Assembly: GCF_046115505.1 (NCBI RefSeq)
Contig: NZ_CP170736.1
Location: 434,001 to 498,000 of the forward strand
DNA length: 64,000 bases
Reading direction: 5' to 3'
Origin: Dellaglioa kimchii
Lineage (GTDB): Bacteria; Bacillota; Bacilli; Lactobacillales; Lactobacillaceae
The translations under genes were made by a program, and so were the position numbers. The notes under the pieces were generated by a model. It did no database searches. It was not told the DNA's origin and was given only the letters and a program-made list of their open reading frames with translations. Shown one piece after another: positions 43,271 to 51,909 of this stretch (positions are counted from its first letter, which is position 1; the number at the start of each line of letters is the position of its first letter).

Positions 43271-43885
43271 ATGCCGAAAAGAACAGAAAAAACATCAACC
43301 ACTTTTAACGCATGGAAAGTTGCGTTTATCATATTATTTTCTTTATTGATTGGCGTACTACTTTATTTTTCCGTTAGTATTATGAACCAATCCCAAGATC
43401 AAAAGACACTAACAACTCAAACCACTTCAAAAGCAACAAAAAGAACAGAACTAAGCGTGGAAATGAACAAGGAACAACTTAACGGAACCATTAATTATTA
43501 TTTAAAATCAATTCAAAAAGGTCAATCAATTAAATATCGGTTTTTAGTAGATAAATCTGCCATATTAATGGGCACAACAAAAATTTTAGGACAAAATATT
43601 TCATTCACATTATATTCAGATCCAGTTGTAACAGATGATGGTAATATCTTGTTAAAAGCAAAATCTGTTGCTGTAGGTTCATTACCAGTTCCTAAAAAAT
43701 TTATAATGGATTATGTAAAAAATGCATATGATTTACCAAATTGGATTACGATTAATAGCAAAGAACAAACAATTATGCTTAACTTAAAAAAACTAGATAT
43801 TGAGAATGGTATACAAGCTAGTGCAACCAAAATTGATTTAAAAACGAATGTTTTTAAATTCGATGTTTCTATCCCTTTAAATTAA
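43271..43885 (+). CDS. YpmS family membrane protein
   Basis: This 204-residue protein has one N-terminal membrane helix (VAFIILFSLLIGVLLYFSVSI) and an extracytoplasmic beta-rich domain typical of YpmS/DUF2140 (LNGTINYYLKSIQKG, LPVPKKFIMDYVKNAYDLP). The function is unknown. I chose ATG 43271, four bases after GAGGAG; the frame also opens at 43259, overlapping the esterase stop. The tight linkage to the SGNH esterase, as in Bacillus ypmR-ypmS, suggests they act together at the cell surface. Confidence 0.85.
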   Translation: MPKRTEKTSTTFNAWKVAFIILFSLLIGVLLYFSVSIMNQSQDQKTLTTQTTSKATKRTELSVEMNKEQLNGTINYYLKSIQKGQSIKYRFLVDKSAILMGTTKILGQNISFTLYSDPVVTDDGNILLKAKSVAVGSLPVPKKFIMDYVKNAYDLPNWITINSKEQTIMLNLKKLDIENGIQASATKIDLKTNVFKFDVSIPLN

Positions 43886-43900
43886 ATGAGGTATCAATTT

Positions 43901-44122
43901 ATGAGACAAACATTTTATCAATTTTTAATGACCGAACGTAACGATCACGGCACGGATGAGGTGTCCCAATTTGCAAATAATGCATTTTATGATCAAAGTT
44001 TTCCTAAATTGTCAGATAAGTATGACTTTCTTTCTAATTATCTTGAATTAAATGCAGGATATTTACCTTCAATGACAATTTTTGATGACGCTTGGGCCCG
44101 ATATTTAGACAAAATGAATTAG
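43901..44122 (+). CDS. YozE family protein (UPF0346)
   Basis: This 73-residue soluble protein of the YozE SAM-like family starts MRQTFYQFLMTERN and contains the conserved NNAFYDQSFPK and YDFLSNYLE segments. The function is unknown. I chose ATG 43901 because GAGGT lies upstream and the family begins with this motif; the frame opens five codons earlier directly after the YpmS stop. The CtpA-type protease gene starts 14 bases downstream. Confidence 0.88.
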   Translation: MRQTFYQFLMTERNDHGTDEVSQFANNAFYDQSFPKLSDKYDFLSNYLELNAGYLPSMTIFDDAWARYLDKMN

Positions 44123-44136
44123 TGGGGAATTAAATT

Positions 44137-45585
44137 ATGGAAAAAGATAAAAAAGAAAAACGTTTTAGATTTGATCGTCATTTTTGGACCTTAATAGGGT
44201 CAATTTGTTTATCTTTTATAGTCGGAGCTGCTGCAATGTATTTTTTTGCAATTAGTCAAATTAATACATTAGTTGGGTCATTACAAACGACTAGTTCAGA
44301 TTTAGCCAAAATTGAGTCTGTTTATTCGGCACTAAATAATTCTTATTATAAAAATATCAGTAAGAAAAAATTAGTCGATGGGGCTATCAATGGTATGGTC
44401 GATTCTACTGGAGATAAATTTACGGCCTATTTAGGTGAAGAAGATGCGACTAATTTAAATTCAACTATTTCTAGTAAATTTGTTGGAATTGGTGCTGAAG
44501 TCAAAATTAACAAGAAAGATATTCAGATTGTTTCAGCTATTAAAGGAACACCAGCTAAAAAAGCTGGTTTGAAGACAGATGATATTATCCAAAAAATAGA
44601 TGGTAAATCCATTTATGGTCTCAGTCTAGAGAAGGCTGTTTCCAAAATACGAGGGAAAAAAGGAACGATAGTTAAACTAACTATTAAACGTGATTCATCA
44701 ACATTTAATGTTTCAATAAAACGAGATGATATTCCTGTTAAAACAGTCTATAGTAGCATTTCGAAAAAGAATAAAAAAGTAGGATATATTCAAATTAGTA
44801 CATTTTCTGAGGATACTTCTAAAGAAGTTAAATCAGCAGTGAAGTCACTTAGAAAAGATGGCGCTACATCGTTTGTCATTGATGTTCGAGATAATCCAGG
44901 TGGCCTTATGGATCAAGCATTAGCGATTGGATCAATGTTCTTAAAAGATGGTCAAACAATTATGCAGGTACAAGCTAAAACTGGTTCTCCTGAAGTATAT
45001 AAGGCTGGTAAAAAATATGACTCAGGATTTAAAGTCACAGAAAAAACAGCTGTTATCATTAATAAAGATAGTGCAAGTGCTTCTGAAATTTTAGCAGCCG
45101 CACTTAATCAATCTGGTAATGATAAACTAATTGGGTCAACATCGTATGGAAAAGGGACCGTTCAAACAATCAATACCTTTACAGATAAAACAGAATTAAA
45201 AGTTACCATTGCTAAATGGCTAACACCTGATGGTTCTTGGATTAATAAAAAAGGGATTAAGCCTACTATTTCAGCTGATTATCCTGCGTATGCTTATTCA
45301 CCACTAATTAATACTGATAAAACATATAAATATGAAGACGTTACACCTCAAGTTAAAACGATTCAAGTTTACTTAAGCGCACTTAATTATTATAAAGACA
45401 AAAATAATGGTTACTTTGGTACATCAACGGTTAATGCAGTAAAAATGTTACAAAAAGAAAATAATTTAACTCAAACGGGCGAAGTTAATAAAGATACTGC
45501 TTTAAAAATTGAAACATTAGTTCAGAAAAAAATTTCAAAAAATGATCCTGCCTATGATGCGGCAATTAAATCATTAACAAATTAA
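44137..45585 (+). CDS. ctpA: Carboxy-terminal processing protease (S41), membrane-anchored
   Basis: This 482-residue C-terminal processing peptidase has an N-terminal membrane helix (LIGSICLSFIVGAAAMYFF) and a PDZ domain near 120-200 (VSAIKGTPAKKAGLKTDDII). The S41 catalytic domain has the nucleophile Ser in DSASASEILAAAL and the general-base Lys in GSTSYGKGTVQ. A C-terminal peptidoglycan-binding-1 domain is also present (GTSTVNAVKMLQKENNL). It resembles Bacillus CtpA/CtpB in layout. It probably works at the membrane-wall interface; substrates are unknown. TGGGGAATT precedes ATG 44137. Confidence 0.93.
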   Translation: MEKDKKEKRFRFDRHFWTLIGSICLSFIVGAAAMYFFAISQINTLVGSLQTTSSDLAKIESVYSALNNSYYKNISKKKLVDGAINGMVDSTGDKFTAYLGEEDATNLNSTISSKFVGIGAEVKINKKDIQIVSAIKGTPAKKAGLKTDDIIQKIDGKSIYGLSLEKAVSKIRGKKGTIVKLTIKRDSSTFNVSIKRDDIPVKTVYSSISKKNKKVGYIQISTFSEDTSKEVKSAVKSLRKDGATSFVIDVRDNPGGLMDQALAIGSMFLKDGQTIMQVQAKTGSPEVYKAGKKYDSGFKVTEKTAVIINKDSASASEILAAALNQSGNDKLIGSTSYGKGTVQTINTFTDKTELKVTIAKWLTPDGSWINKKGIKPTISADYPAYAYSPLINTDKTYKYEDVTPQVKTIQVYLSALNYYKDKNNGYFGTSTVNAVKMLQKENNLTQTGEVNKDTALKIETLVQKKISKNDPAYDAAIKSLTN

Positions 45586-45589
45586 TAAA

Positions 45590-45637
45590 AGACTGAAGAG
45601 GGCGAAACTAAATAGCGGAACTCTCTTCTTTTTGTGC
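45590..45637 (+). terminator. Possible weak terminator after ctpA
   Basis: GAAGAG and CTCTTC arms with a long imperfect middle are followed by TTTTTG. It is weaker than the other terminators in the window. Confidence 0.4.
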
Positions 45638-45727
45638 ACAAATTAAGGTATTCTGATTAAGAGAGTTAAATATAAAGAATTAAGCAAGTTAATTAAAAGT
45701 TTACTTGGCTTAACAAGGAGAATTTAA

Positions 45728-46576
45728 ATGACAGTAATCCAATGGTTCCCAGGACATATGGCAAAAGCCTTAAGATTAGTAAAGGAAAAATTAAACTTAG
45801 TAGATATCGTACTTGAATTAGTTGATGCAAGATTGCCTGAATCATCTAGAAATCCACAACTTGAGCAATTACTTGCAACAAAACCTCATATTATGGTTTT
45901 AACAAAAAAAGATATGGCCGATCCGAACGTTACTGCACGTTGGCTACAGTACTATGAAAACAATGGAATTCCGGCAGTTGCAGTAGATAGTCAACACGGA
46001 CAACTTAACGCTATCGAGAAAAAAATTAACGTTGTTTTAAAAGATAAAATAGCGTTACGAGAAAGTAAAGGTATCCTCCAACAACGAGTTAAGGTAATGT
46101 GTATCGGAATTCCGAATGTTGGAAAATCGACGTTACTAAATCATTTGTTAAGTAAAAATGTCGCCATAACTGGAAATAGACCTGGGGTGACAAAAGCACA
46201 GCAATGGTTAAAAGCCGGAAAATCAATGTCTCTTTTAGATACACCAGGTATTTTATGGCCCAAATTTGAAGATCAAGAAATCGGTAAACGCCTTGCTTTA
46301 ACAGGAGCAATAAAAGACTCTTTATATGCAAAAGATGACATTGCATTATACGGATTAGAACATTTTAAACAAACAAATCCAAAGGCATTACAAGAGAAAT
46401 ATAAATTAACGGATGAACAAATGCAGTTAAGTAATGTTGATTTATTATTAGATTTAACAAAAAAAATGGGTTTCAAAGAAGATTATGATCGTGCGAGTGA
46501 GAGAATTATATTTGATATTAGACAAGGTAAACTTGGTCGTTATACCTTAGAAATCCCTCAATTGGGTGGCGAATAG
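45728..46576 (+). CDS. rbgA: Ribosome biogenesis GTPase RbgA (YlqF)
   Basis: RbgA is a circularly permuted GTPase essential for late 50S assembly. The 282 residues show the permuted order: G4-like LTKKDMAD near residue 58 first, then G1 GIPNVGKSTLLNHL near 128, and G3 DTPGILWPKF near 175. The family opening IQWFPGHMAKALR contains the conserved His used for catalysis. The C-terminal ANTAR-like RNA-binding helices follow. AAGGAG precedes ATG 45728, with a hairpin just upstream of it. rnhB starts two bases after its stop. Confidence 0.96.
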   Translation: MTVIQWFPGHMAKALRLVKEKLNLVDIVLELVDARLPESSRNPQLEQLLATKPHIMVLTKKDMADPNVTARWLQYYENNGIPAVAVDSQHGQLNAIEKKINVVLKDKIALRESKGILQQRVKVMCIGIPNVGKSTLLNHLLSKNVAITGNRPGVTKAQQWLKAGKSMSLLDTPGILWPKFEDQEIGKRLALTGAIKDSLYAKDDIALYGLEHFKQTNPKALQEKYKLTDEQMQLSNVDLLLDLTKKMGFKEDYDRASERIIFDIRQGKLGRYTLEIPQLGGE

Positions 46577-46578
46577 TT

Positions 46579-47346
46579 GTGACCAAATTTACAATTTCTC
46601 AAGTAAAAGAACATTTATTGAATAATCCATCGGATAACTTTATGCAAGAAATAGCTAAAGACTCTCGCAAAGGAGTTATTAAGCTTTTAATCCAATATAA
46701 TAATAGACAAAAAAAACTAGTTGAACACCAAGAATTATTTAATCGTAGGTTAGTAATAGAAAGAGACCTATGGCAGAATGGTATTCCTTACATCGCTGGT
46801 ATTGATGAGGTTGGAAGAGGACCGTTAGCTGGTCCAGTTGTTAGTGCATCAGTTATTTTACCTCATAATTTCAATCTAATTGACGTGAATGATTCGAAAA
46901 AATTATCTGCATCTATGCGTGAAGCATTATACGTTGAAATATTAGCTACAGCTGTTTCAGTTGGTATATCTGTGATAAATAATCAAACAATTGATGAAGT
47001 TAATATATATCAAGCATCAAGAATTGCTATGTTAGAAGCTGTTAATTCATTGGACGTGAAACCACAACAATTATTGATTGATGCTATGACGATTGATAGC
47101 GATATTCCACAGAAAAGTTTCATTAAAGGCGATTCTAAAAGTGCTAGTATTGCTGCTGCTAGTATCGTTGCTAAGGTTTACCGGGATCATCTCATGAACT
47201 TTTACAATGAATTATATCCAGGATACGATTTCAATCATAATGATGGATATGGAACTAAAAAACATTTAGCAGGACTTAGCAAACTAGGAGTCACTCCAAT
47301 TCATCGTCGAACATTTGAACCAATTAAATCTATGCTAAAAAAATAA
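46579..47346 (+). CDS. rnhB: Ribonuclease HII
   Basis: RNase HII cleaves RNA in RNA-DNA hybrids and at single ribonucleotides in DNA. Of 255 residues, the N-terminal extension of about 70 is typical of Firmicute RNase HII. The catalytic core has AGIDEVGRGPLAGPVVSASV (Asp-Glu), the third acidic residue in QLLIDAMTI, and KGDSKSASIAAASIVAKVYRD. The start is GTG 46579 directly behind rbgA; the ribosome site (GGTGG) lies within the rbgA end. rbgA-rnhB-dprA-topA is a conserved order. Confidence 0.96.
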   Translation: MTKFTISQVKEHLLNNPSDNFMQEIAKDSRKGVIKLLIQYNNRQKKLVEHQELFNRRLVIERDLWQNGIPYIAGIDEVGRGPLAGPVVSASVILPHNFNLIDVNDSKKLSASMREALYVEILATAVSVGISVINNQTIDEVNIYQASRIAMLEAVNSLDVKPQQLLIDAMTIDSDIPQKSFIKGDSKSASIAAASIVAKVYRDHLMNFYNELYPGYDFNHNDGYGTKKHLAGLSKLGVTPIHRRTFEPIKSMLKK

Positions 47347-47362
47347 TGAAATAAATTGCGTA

Positions 47363-47391
47363 CCTTATTAGTATTAATGACTAATAAGGAG
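47363..47391 (+). promoter_or_regulatory. Hairpin that covers the dprA ribosome-binding site
   Basis: A perfect 10-base inverted repeat, CCTTATTAGT (47363-47372) and ACTAATAAGG (47380-47389), has a seven-base loop. The dprA ribosome site AAGGAG (47386-47391) starts within the 3' arm, so pairing would hide most of it. There is no T run, so it does not look like an rnhB terminator. Confidence 0.55.
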
Positions 47392-47396
47392 AAACA

Positions 47397-48266
47397 ATGA
47401 CAATAAGAGACACTTTAATTAAACTTAGACTATGTTCTGAAATAACGTATATTGGCGAAAATAAAATTTTTGATTGGTTACAACAGAATCCAAGTTGTAC
47501 TGATTTAACTCTAGATGTAATTAAATCCATTTTAAATTTAAATAGTAAAAAAATAGCTAGTTTCAGTAAAGCTTATACTAGTATTTCATTGGAAAATGAG
47601 GTTATTACCAATAAGTTACATTCAACAATTGTGACTATTATTGATGAGGACTATCCGTATCGACTAAAAGAATGCTATCGACCACCAATTGTTCTTTTTA
47701 TGCGAGGAAATACGCAATTATTAAATCGACAATCACTTGCTGTTGTTGGTGCTCGGCAAAGAACTAACTATTCAATAGAAGTAATACAATTATTATTACC
47801 AAATAGTATCCAAAATGATAAGGTAATTTTAAGCGGATTAGCAGCCGGCGTTGATACCTTGGCACACCAATTTACAATAGCTAACGGAGCAGATACAATT
47901 GCTGTTATTGGTACAGGTTTAAATATTTATTATCCAAAAATTAATGAAGAATTACAGATTGAAATTAGCAAAAAGGGACTTTTATTATCTGAGTACGGAC
48001 TGAATACAGGACCACAACGTAATCATTTCCCTGAAAGAAATCGAATTATTGCAGGCCTTTGTGAATGCTTATTAGTTACAGAGGCTAAACACCATAGTGG
48101 TAGTCTTATAACTGCCAATTTAGCATTGCAAGAAAATCGCACAGTACTAGCTGTACCCGGTTCAATTATTAGTCCTCTTTCACTTGGGTGTAATGAACTA
48201 ATAATAGCCGGTGCAATGCCGATTATTAATGGTGAACAGATACTTGCAGAGTTCTATGAAAACTAG
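47397..48266 (+). CDS. dprA: DNA processing protein DprA
   Basis: DprA binds incoming single-stranded DNA in natural transformation and loads RecA on it. The 289 residues carry the Rossmann-like DNA-processing domain: AVVGARQRTNYS, VILSGLAAGVDTLAHQFTIA, AVIGTGLNIYYP, NHFPERNRIIAGL, and VTEAKHHSGSLITANLALQ. It lacks a clear C-terminal winged helix. DprA is often kept in species where competence has not been shown. The ribosome site AAGGAG lies in a hairpin. A promoter for topA follows. Confidence 0.95.
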   Translation: MTIRDTLIKLRLCSEITYIGENKIFDWLQQNPSCTDLTLDVIKSILNLNSKKIASFSKAYTSISLENEVITNKLHSTIVTIIDEDYPYRLKECYRPPIVLFMRGNTQLLNRQSLAVVGARQRTNYSIEVIQLLLPNSIQNDKVILSGLAAGVDTLAHQFTIANGADTIAVIGTGLNIYYPKINEELQIEISKKGLLLSEYGLNTGPQRNHFPERNRIIAGLCECLLVTEAKHHSGSLITANLALQENRTVLAVPGSIISPLSLGCNELIIAGAMPIINGEQILAEFYEN

Positions 48267-48272
48267 TTACGC

Positions 48273-48302
48273 TTGACAAGTCTCTCTAATATGCTTTAAG
48301 AT
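48273..48302 (+). promoter_or_regulatory. topA promoter
   Basis: A perfect TTGACA (48273-48278), an 18-base spacer and TAAGAT (48297-48302) lie about 60 bases before topA. Confidence 0.6.
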
Positions 48303-48361
48303 TACTAACGATTTTAAAAATGTTATTGCTTACAATATAAATACTACGAAGGAGTTCAATT

Positions 48362-50458
48362 ATGCCAGTAACCAAAAAGAAAAAAAGAACGCCGGCAAAA
48401 AAAAATCTAGTTATTGTTGAATCACCTTCTAAGGCTAAAACAATTGAAAAATACCTAGGCAGCAACTACCATGTTGTCGCTAGTCTTGGACATATTAGAG
48501 ATTTACCACGAAGTAAAATGGGAGTTGACGTTGAAAACAACTATGATCCTCATTACATTTCAATTCGTGGTAAAGGCGATGTTATTAAAAGTTTAAAAAA
48601 AGAAGCTAAAAAAGCTAAAAATGTTTATCTAGCAGCCGATCCTGATCGTGAAGGTGAGGCAATTGCATGGCATTTATCTCATATTTTAGATTTAGATATC
48701 ACGGACAAAAATCGTGTTGTTTTTAATGAAATTACAAAAGATGCAGTTAAGAATGCTTTTAACGATCCTAGATCAATTGATATGAATTTAGTTGATGCAC
48801 AACAAGCTCGCCGTATTTTAGATAGATTAGTTGGTTATTCAATTAGTCCTTTATTATGGGCTAAAATAAAAAAAGGCTTAAGTGCTGGTCGAGTTCAGTC
48901 TATTGCTTTGAATTTAATTATTGATAGAGAAAAAGAAATTCGTGCCTTTATACCGGAGGAATACTGGACTATTGATTCTGAATTTAAAAAAGGTAAAGAG
49001 AAATTTGATGCAGCTTTTTATGGTATTAAGGGAAAGAAAAAAACACTTCATGATAATGAAGATGTTAAAAAAGTAATGGCATTAATTGATACAAAACAAG
49101 ATTTTGATATCACCGCTGTCACAAAAAAAGAACGTAAAAGATTTCCAGCTTTACCATTTACTACAAGTACAATGCAACAAGATGCTAATAGAAAATTAAA
49201 CTTTCGTACAAGAAAAACGATGATGGTTGCACAACAATTATATGAAGGAATTCATCTCGGAAAACAGGGTACTGTTGGTTTAATCACTTACATGCGTACC
49301 GATTCGACTCGTGTATCTACGACTGCCAAACATGAAACTGCTCAATTTTTACACGAAAAGTATGGTGAAGATTATGCAGCTATTAAGCCACGCAAAGGTA
49401 AATTACAAGAAGGTGCACAGGACGCACATGAAGCAATTAGACCTTCCTCTGTTTTACGTACACCTGCTTCAATGAAGGATTATTTAAGTAATGATCAAAT
49501 GAAGTTATATAAATTAATTTGGTCGCGATTTGTTGCCAGTCAAATGACACCAGCTGTAATGGATACAATGTCTGTATCTATTGAACAAAATGGCGTTACT
49601 TATCATACTGCTGGGTCAAAGACTAAGTTTGCAGGTTATACAAAAATTTATGAGGATAACAAAAAGACTGATAATATTTTACCGGATTTAAAAGTTGGCG
49701 ATCATGTTAAGTTAGCTAAAAATCAGCCTAACCAACATTTTACTCAGCCACCTGCTAGATTCACTGAAGCAAATTTAATTAAAACACTTGAAGAAAATGG
49801 TGTTGGACGGCCATCAACGTATGCACCAACCTTGGATACTATTCAACGTCGATATTATGTGAAATTAATTGCTAAGCGTTTTGAACCAACTGAACTGGGT
49901 GAAATTGTAGATGATATGATTGAAGCTTATTTTAGTGATATTGTGAATGTTAAATTTACTGCTGAATTAGAAAAAGGTCTTGATAACATTGAAGTCGGAG
50001 ACGAAAATTGGGTTAAAGTTGTTGATGATTTTTATAAACCATTTTCAAAAAATGTTGAACATGCCCAAGAAACAATTGAGAAAGTTCAAATTAAAGATGA
50101 ACCAGCTGGATTTAATTGTGAAATTTGTGGGTCACCGATGGTTATTAAGATGGGCCGATATGGCAAATTCTTTGCATGTACGCGTTTTCCAGATTGTCGT
50201 AATACAAAAGCAATCGTTAAAGAAATTGGTGTAACTTGTCCATTGTGTCATCAAGGTGAAGTAATTGAACGTAAATCTAAACGAAATCGTTTATTCTATG
50301 GTTGCTCAAGATACCCAGATTGTGAATTCGTATCATGGGATAAACCTATTGGTCGCGAATGTCCTAAATGTCAACATTACTTAATTGAGAAAAAAGTAAA
50401 AGGTGGAAAACAAGTCAAATGTAGTAATTGTGACTATGAAGAAGCGGTTCAAAAATAA
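48362..50458 (+). CDS. topA: DNA topoisomerase I
   Basis: TopA is a type IA topoisomerase that relaxes negative supercoils. The 698 residues contain the TOPRIM domain (NLVIVESPSKAKTIEKYLG, AADPDREGEAIAWHL) and the active-site Tyr in GLITYMRTDSTRVS. The HEAIRPS motif comes next, followed by GVGRPSTYAPTLDTIQ. Three four-Cys zinc ribbons lie at the C-terminus (CEICGSP...CTRFPDC; CPLCHQG...CSRYPDC; CPKCQHY...CSNCDYE). The Lys-rich start MPVTKKKKRTPAKK is usual in lactobacilli. GAAGGAG precedes ATG 48362; trmFO follows after 29 bases. Confidence 0.97.
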   Translation: MPVTKKKKRTPAKKNLVIVESPSKAKTIEKYLGSNYHVVASLGHIRDLPRSKMGVDVENNYDPHYISIRGKGDVIKSLKKEAKKAKNVYLAADPDREGEAIAWHLSHILDLDITDKNRVVFNEITKDAVKNAFNDPRSIDMNLVDAQQARRILDRLVGYSISPLLWAKIKKGLSAGRVQSIALNLIIDREKEIRAFIPEEYWTIDSEFKKGKEKFDAAFYGIKGKKKTLHDNEDVKKVMALIDTKQDFDITAVTKKERKRFPALPFTTSTMQQDANRKLNFRTRKTMMVAQQLYEGIHLGKQGTVGLITYMRTDSTRVSTTAKHETAQFLHEKYGEDYAAIKPRKGKLQEGAQDAHEAIRPSSVLRTPASMKDYLSNDQMKLYKLIWSRFVASQMTPAVMDTMSVSIEQNGVTYHTAGSKTKFAGYTKIYEDNKKTDNILPDLKVGDHVKLAKNQPNQHFTQPPARFTEANLIKTLEENGVGRPSTYAPTLDTIQRRYYVKLIAKRFEPTELGEIVDDMIEAYFSDIVNVKFTAELEKGLDNIEVGDENWVKVVDDFYKPFSKNVEHAQETIEKVQIKDEPAGFNCEICGSPMVIKMGRYGKFFACTRFPDCRNTKAIVKEIGVTCPLCHQGEVIERKSKRNRLFYGCSRYPDCEFVSWDKPIGRECPKCQHYLIEKKVKGGKQVKCSNCDYEEAVQK

Positions 50459-50487
50459 TTGAATCTAACTAGCAGGGGGATTATATA

Positions 50488-51795
50488 ATGGAAAATACTA
50501 GCGTTAATGTAATCGGTGCTGGTCTTGCCGGTAGTGAAGCTGCATGGCAGATTGCCAAGCGAGGAGTTCATGTTAATTTATACGAGATGCGCCCTATCAA
50601 AATGACACCAGCGCATCATACTGAGAATTTTGCTGAACTAGTTTGTACGAATTCTTTAAGAGCTAATCAAATTACGAATGCCGTTGGTCTTTTGAAGGAA
50701 GAGATGAGACAGTTAGATTCAGTTATTATGAAGTCAGCTGACCATAATGCAATTCCGGCTGGCGGTGCGCTAGCCGTTGACCGTGATAAATTTTCTGGTG
50801 AGATAACTGATTTAGTTAAAAATCATGAAAATATTACGGTTATCAATGAAGAGTTAACTGAACTACCAAAAGGTCCAACAATTGTTGCGACAGGTCCTTT
50901 AACATCATCAGGTTTAGCAGAATCAATTAAACAATTAAATGGTAGTGAGGGACTTTATTTTTATGATGCAGCTGCACCAATTTTAGAAAAATCATCATTA
51001 AATATGGATAAAATCTACTTAAAATCACGATATGATAAAGGTGATGCTGCATACCTTAATTGTCCAATGACTAAAGAGGAATTTATAACCTTTTATAAGG
51101 CACTAATAGGGGCCGAAACTGCTGAAATGCATGATTTTGAAGATGAAAAATTTTTCGAAGGTTGTATGCCAATTGAAGAAATGGCTAGAAGAGGCGCTAA
51201 AACAATGTTATTTGGCCCTTTAAAACCAGTTGGATTAGAAGACCCTAAGACTGGTAGAACACCTTTTGCCGTTGTCCAATTGCGTCAAGACAATGCAGTC
51301 GGAGACTTATACAATATTGTTGGTTTCCAAACGCATCTTAAATGGGGCGAACAAAAGAAAGTTTTCTCACGAATTCCAGGTTTAGAAAATGTTGAATTTG
51401 TTCGTTATGGTGTTATGCATCGTAATACATTTATGCGTTCTCCTGATACACTGGAACCAACATATCAGTCTAAATTTAGAAATGATTTATTTTTTGCTGG
51501 TCAAATGACAGGTGTTGAAGGCTATGTAGAAAGTGCTGCAAGTGGATTATTAGCAGGGATCAATGTCGCACATCTTGTTTTAGGAGAAGAGCTAGTCGTA
51601 CTTCCTAAAACAACTGTGATGGGAGCTATGGCCCATTATATAACACATGCCAGTGGTAAACATTTTCAGCCGATGAATGCTAACTTTGGTATTATCCCTA
51701 AATTAGGCACAAAAATTCGAGATAAACAAGAAAAAAATCAAGCGGTTGCAAATCGTGCTCTAGAGCATTTAGCAATTGTTAAACCAAGTCTTTAA
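50488..51795 (+). CDS. trmFO: Methylene-THF-tRNA (uracil-5-)-methyltransferase TrmFO
   Basis: TrmFO makes m5U54 (ribothymidine) in tRNA, using methylene-tetrahydrofolate and FAD in place of SAM. The 435 residues begin with the FAD-binding VNVIGAGLAGSEAAWQIAKR, then the catalytic-Cys region LVCTNSLRAN, ALAVDRDKFSG, GCMPIEEMARRG and FAGQMTGVEGYVESAASGLL. It draws on the same folate pool as ThyA and DHFR in this window. In many relatives xerC comes next; here a terminator and hslV follow. Confidence 0.97.
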   Translation: MENTSVNVIGAGLAGSEAAWQIAKRGVHVNLYEMRPIKMTPAHHTENFAELVCTNSLRANQITNAVGLLKEEMRQLDSVIMKSADHNAIPAGGALAVDRDKFSGEITDLVKNHENITVINEELTELPKGPTIVATGPLTSSGLAESIKQLNGSEGLYFYDAAAPILEKSSLNMDKIYLKSRYDKGDAAYLNCPMTKEEFITFYKALIGAETAEMHDFEDEKFFEGCMPIEEMARRGAKTMLFGPLKPVGLEDPKTGRTPFAVVQLRQDNAVGDLYNIVGFQTHLKWGEQKKVFSRIPGLENVEFVRYGVMHRNTFMRSPDTLEPTYQSKFRNDLFFAGQMTGVEGYVESAASGLLAGINVAHLVLGEELVVLPKTTVMGAMAHYITHASGKHFQPMNANFGIIPKLGTKIRDKQEKNQAVANRALEHLAIVKPSL

Positions 51796-51831
51796 ATATT
51801 TATGAAATATCTGATAAAATAATTGAGTTAT

Positions 51832-51876
51832 ACTTCATTGTTGTGCTACAGTAGTAGCGTTCAATGAAGTTTTTTT
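51832..51876 (+). terminator. Terminator between trmFO and hslV
   Basis: The outer arms ACTTCATTG (51832-51840) and CAATGAAGT (51862-51870) and inner arms GCTAC/GTAGC around AGTA are followed by a run of seven T. This puts hslVU in its own unit, at the point where xerC is often found. Confidence 0.85.
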
Positions 51877-51909
51877 ATACAATAAATGAGAAACATGGAG
51901 GAGTTTATT

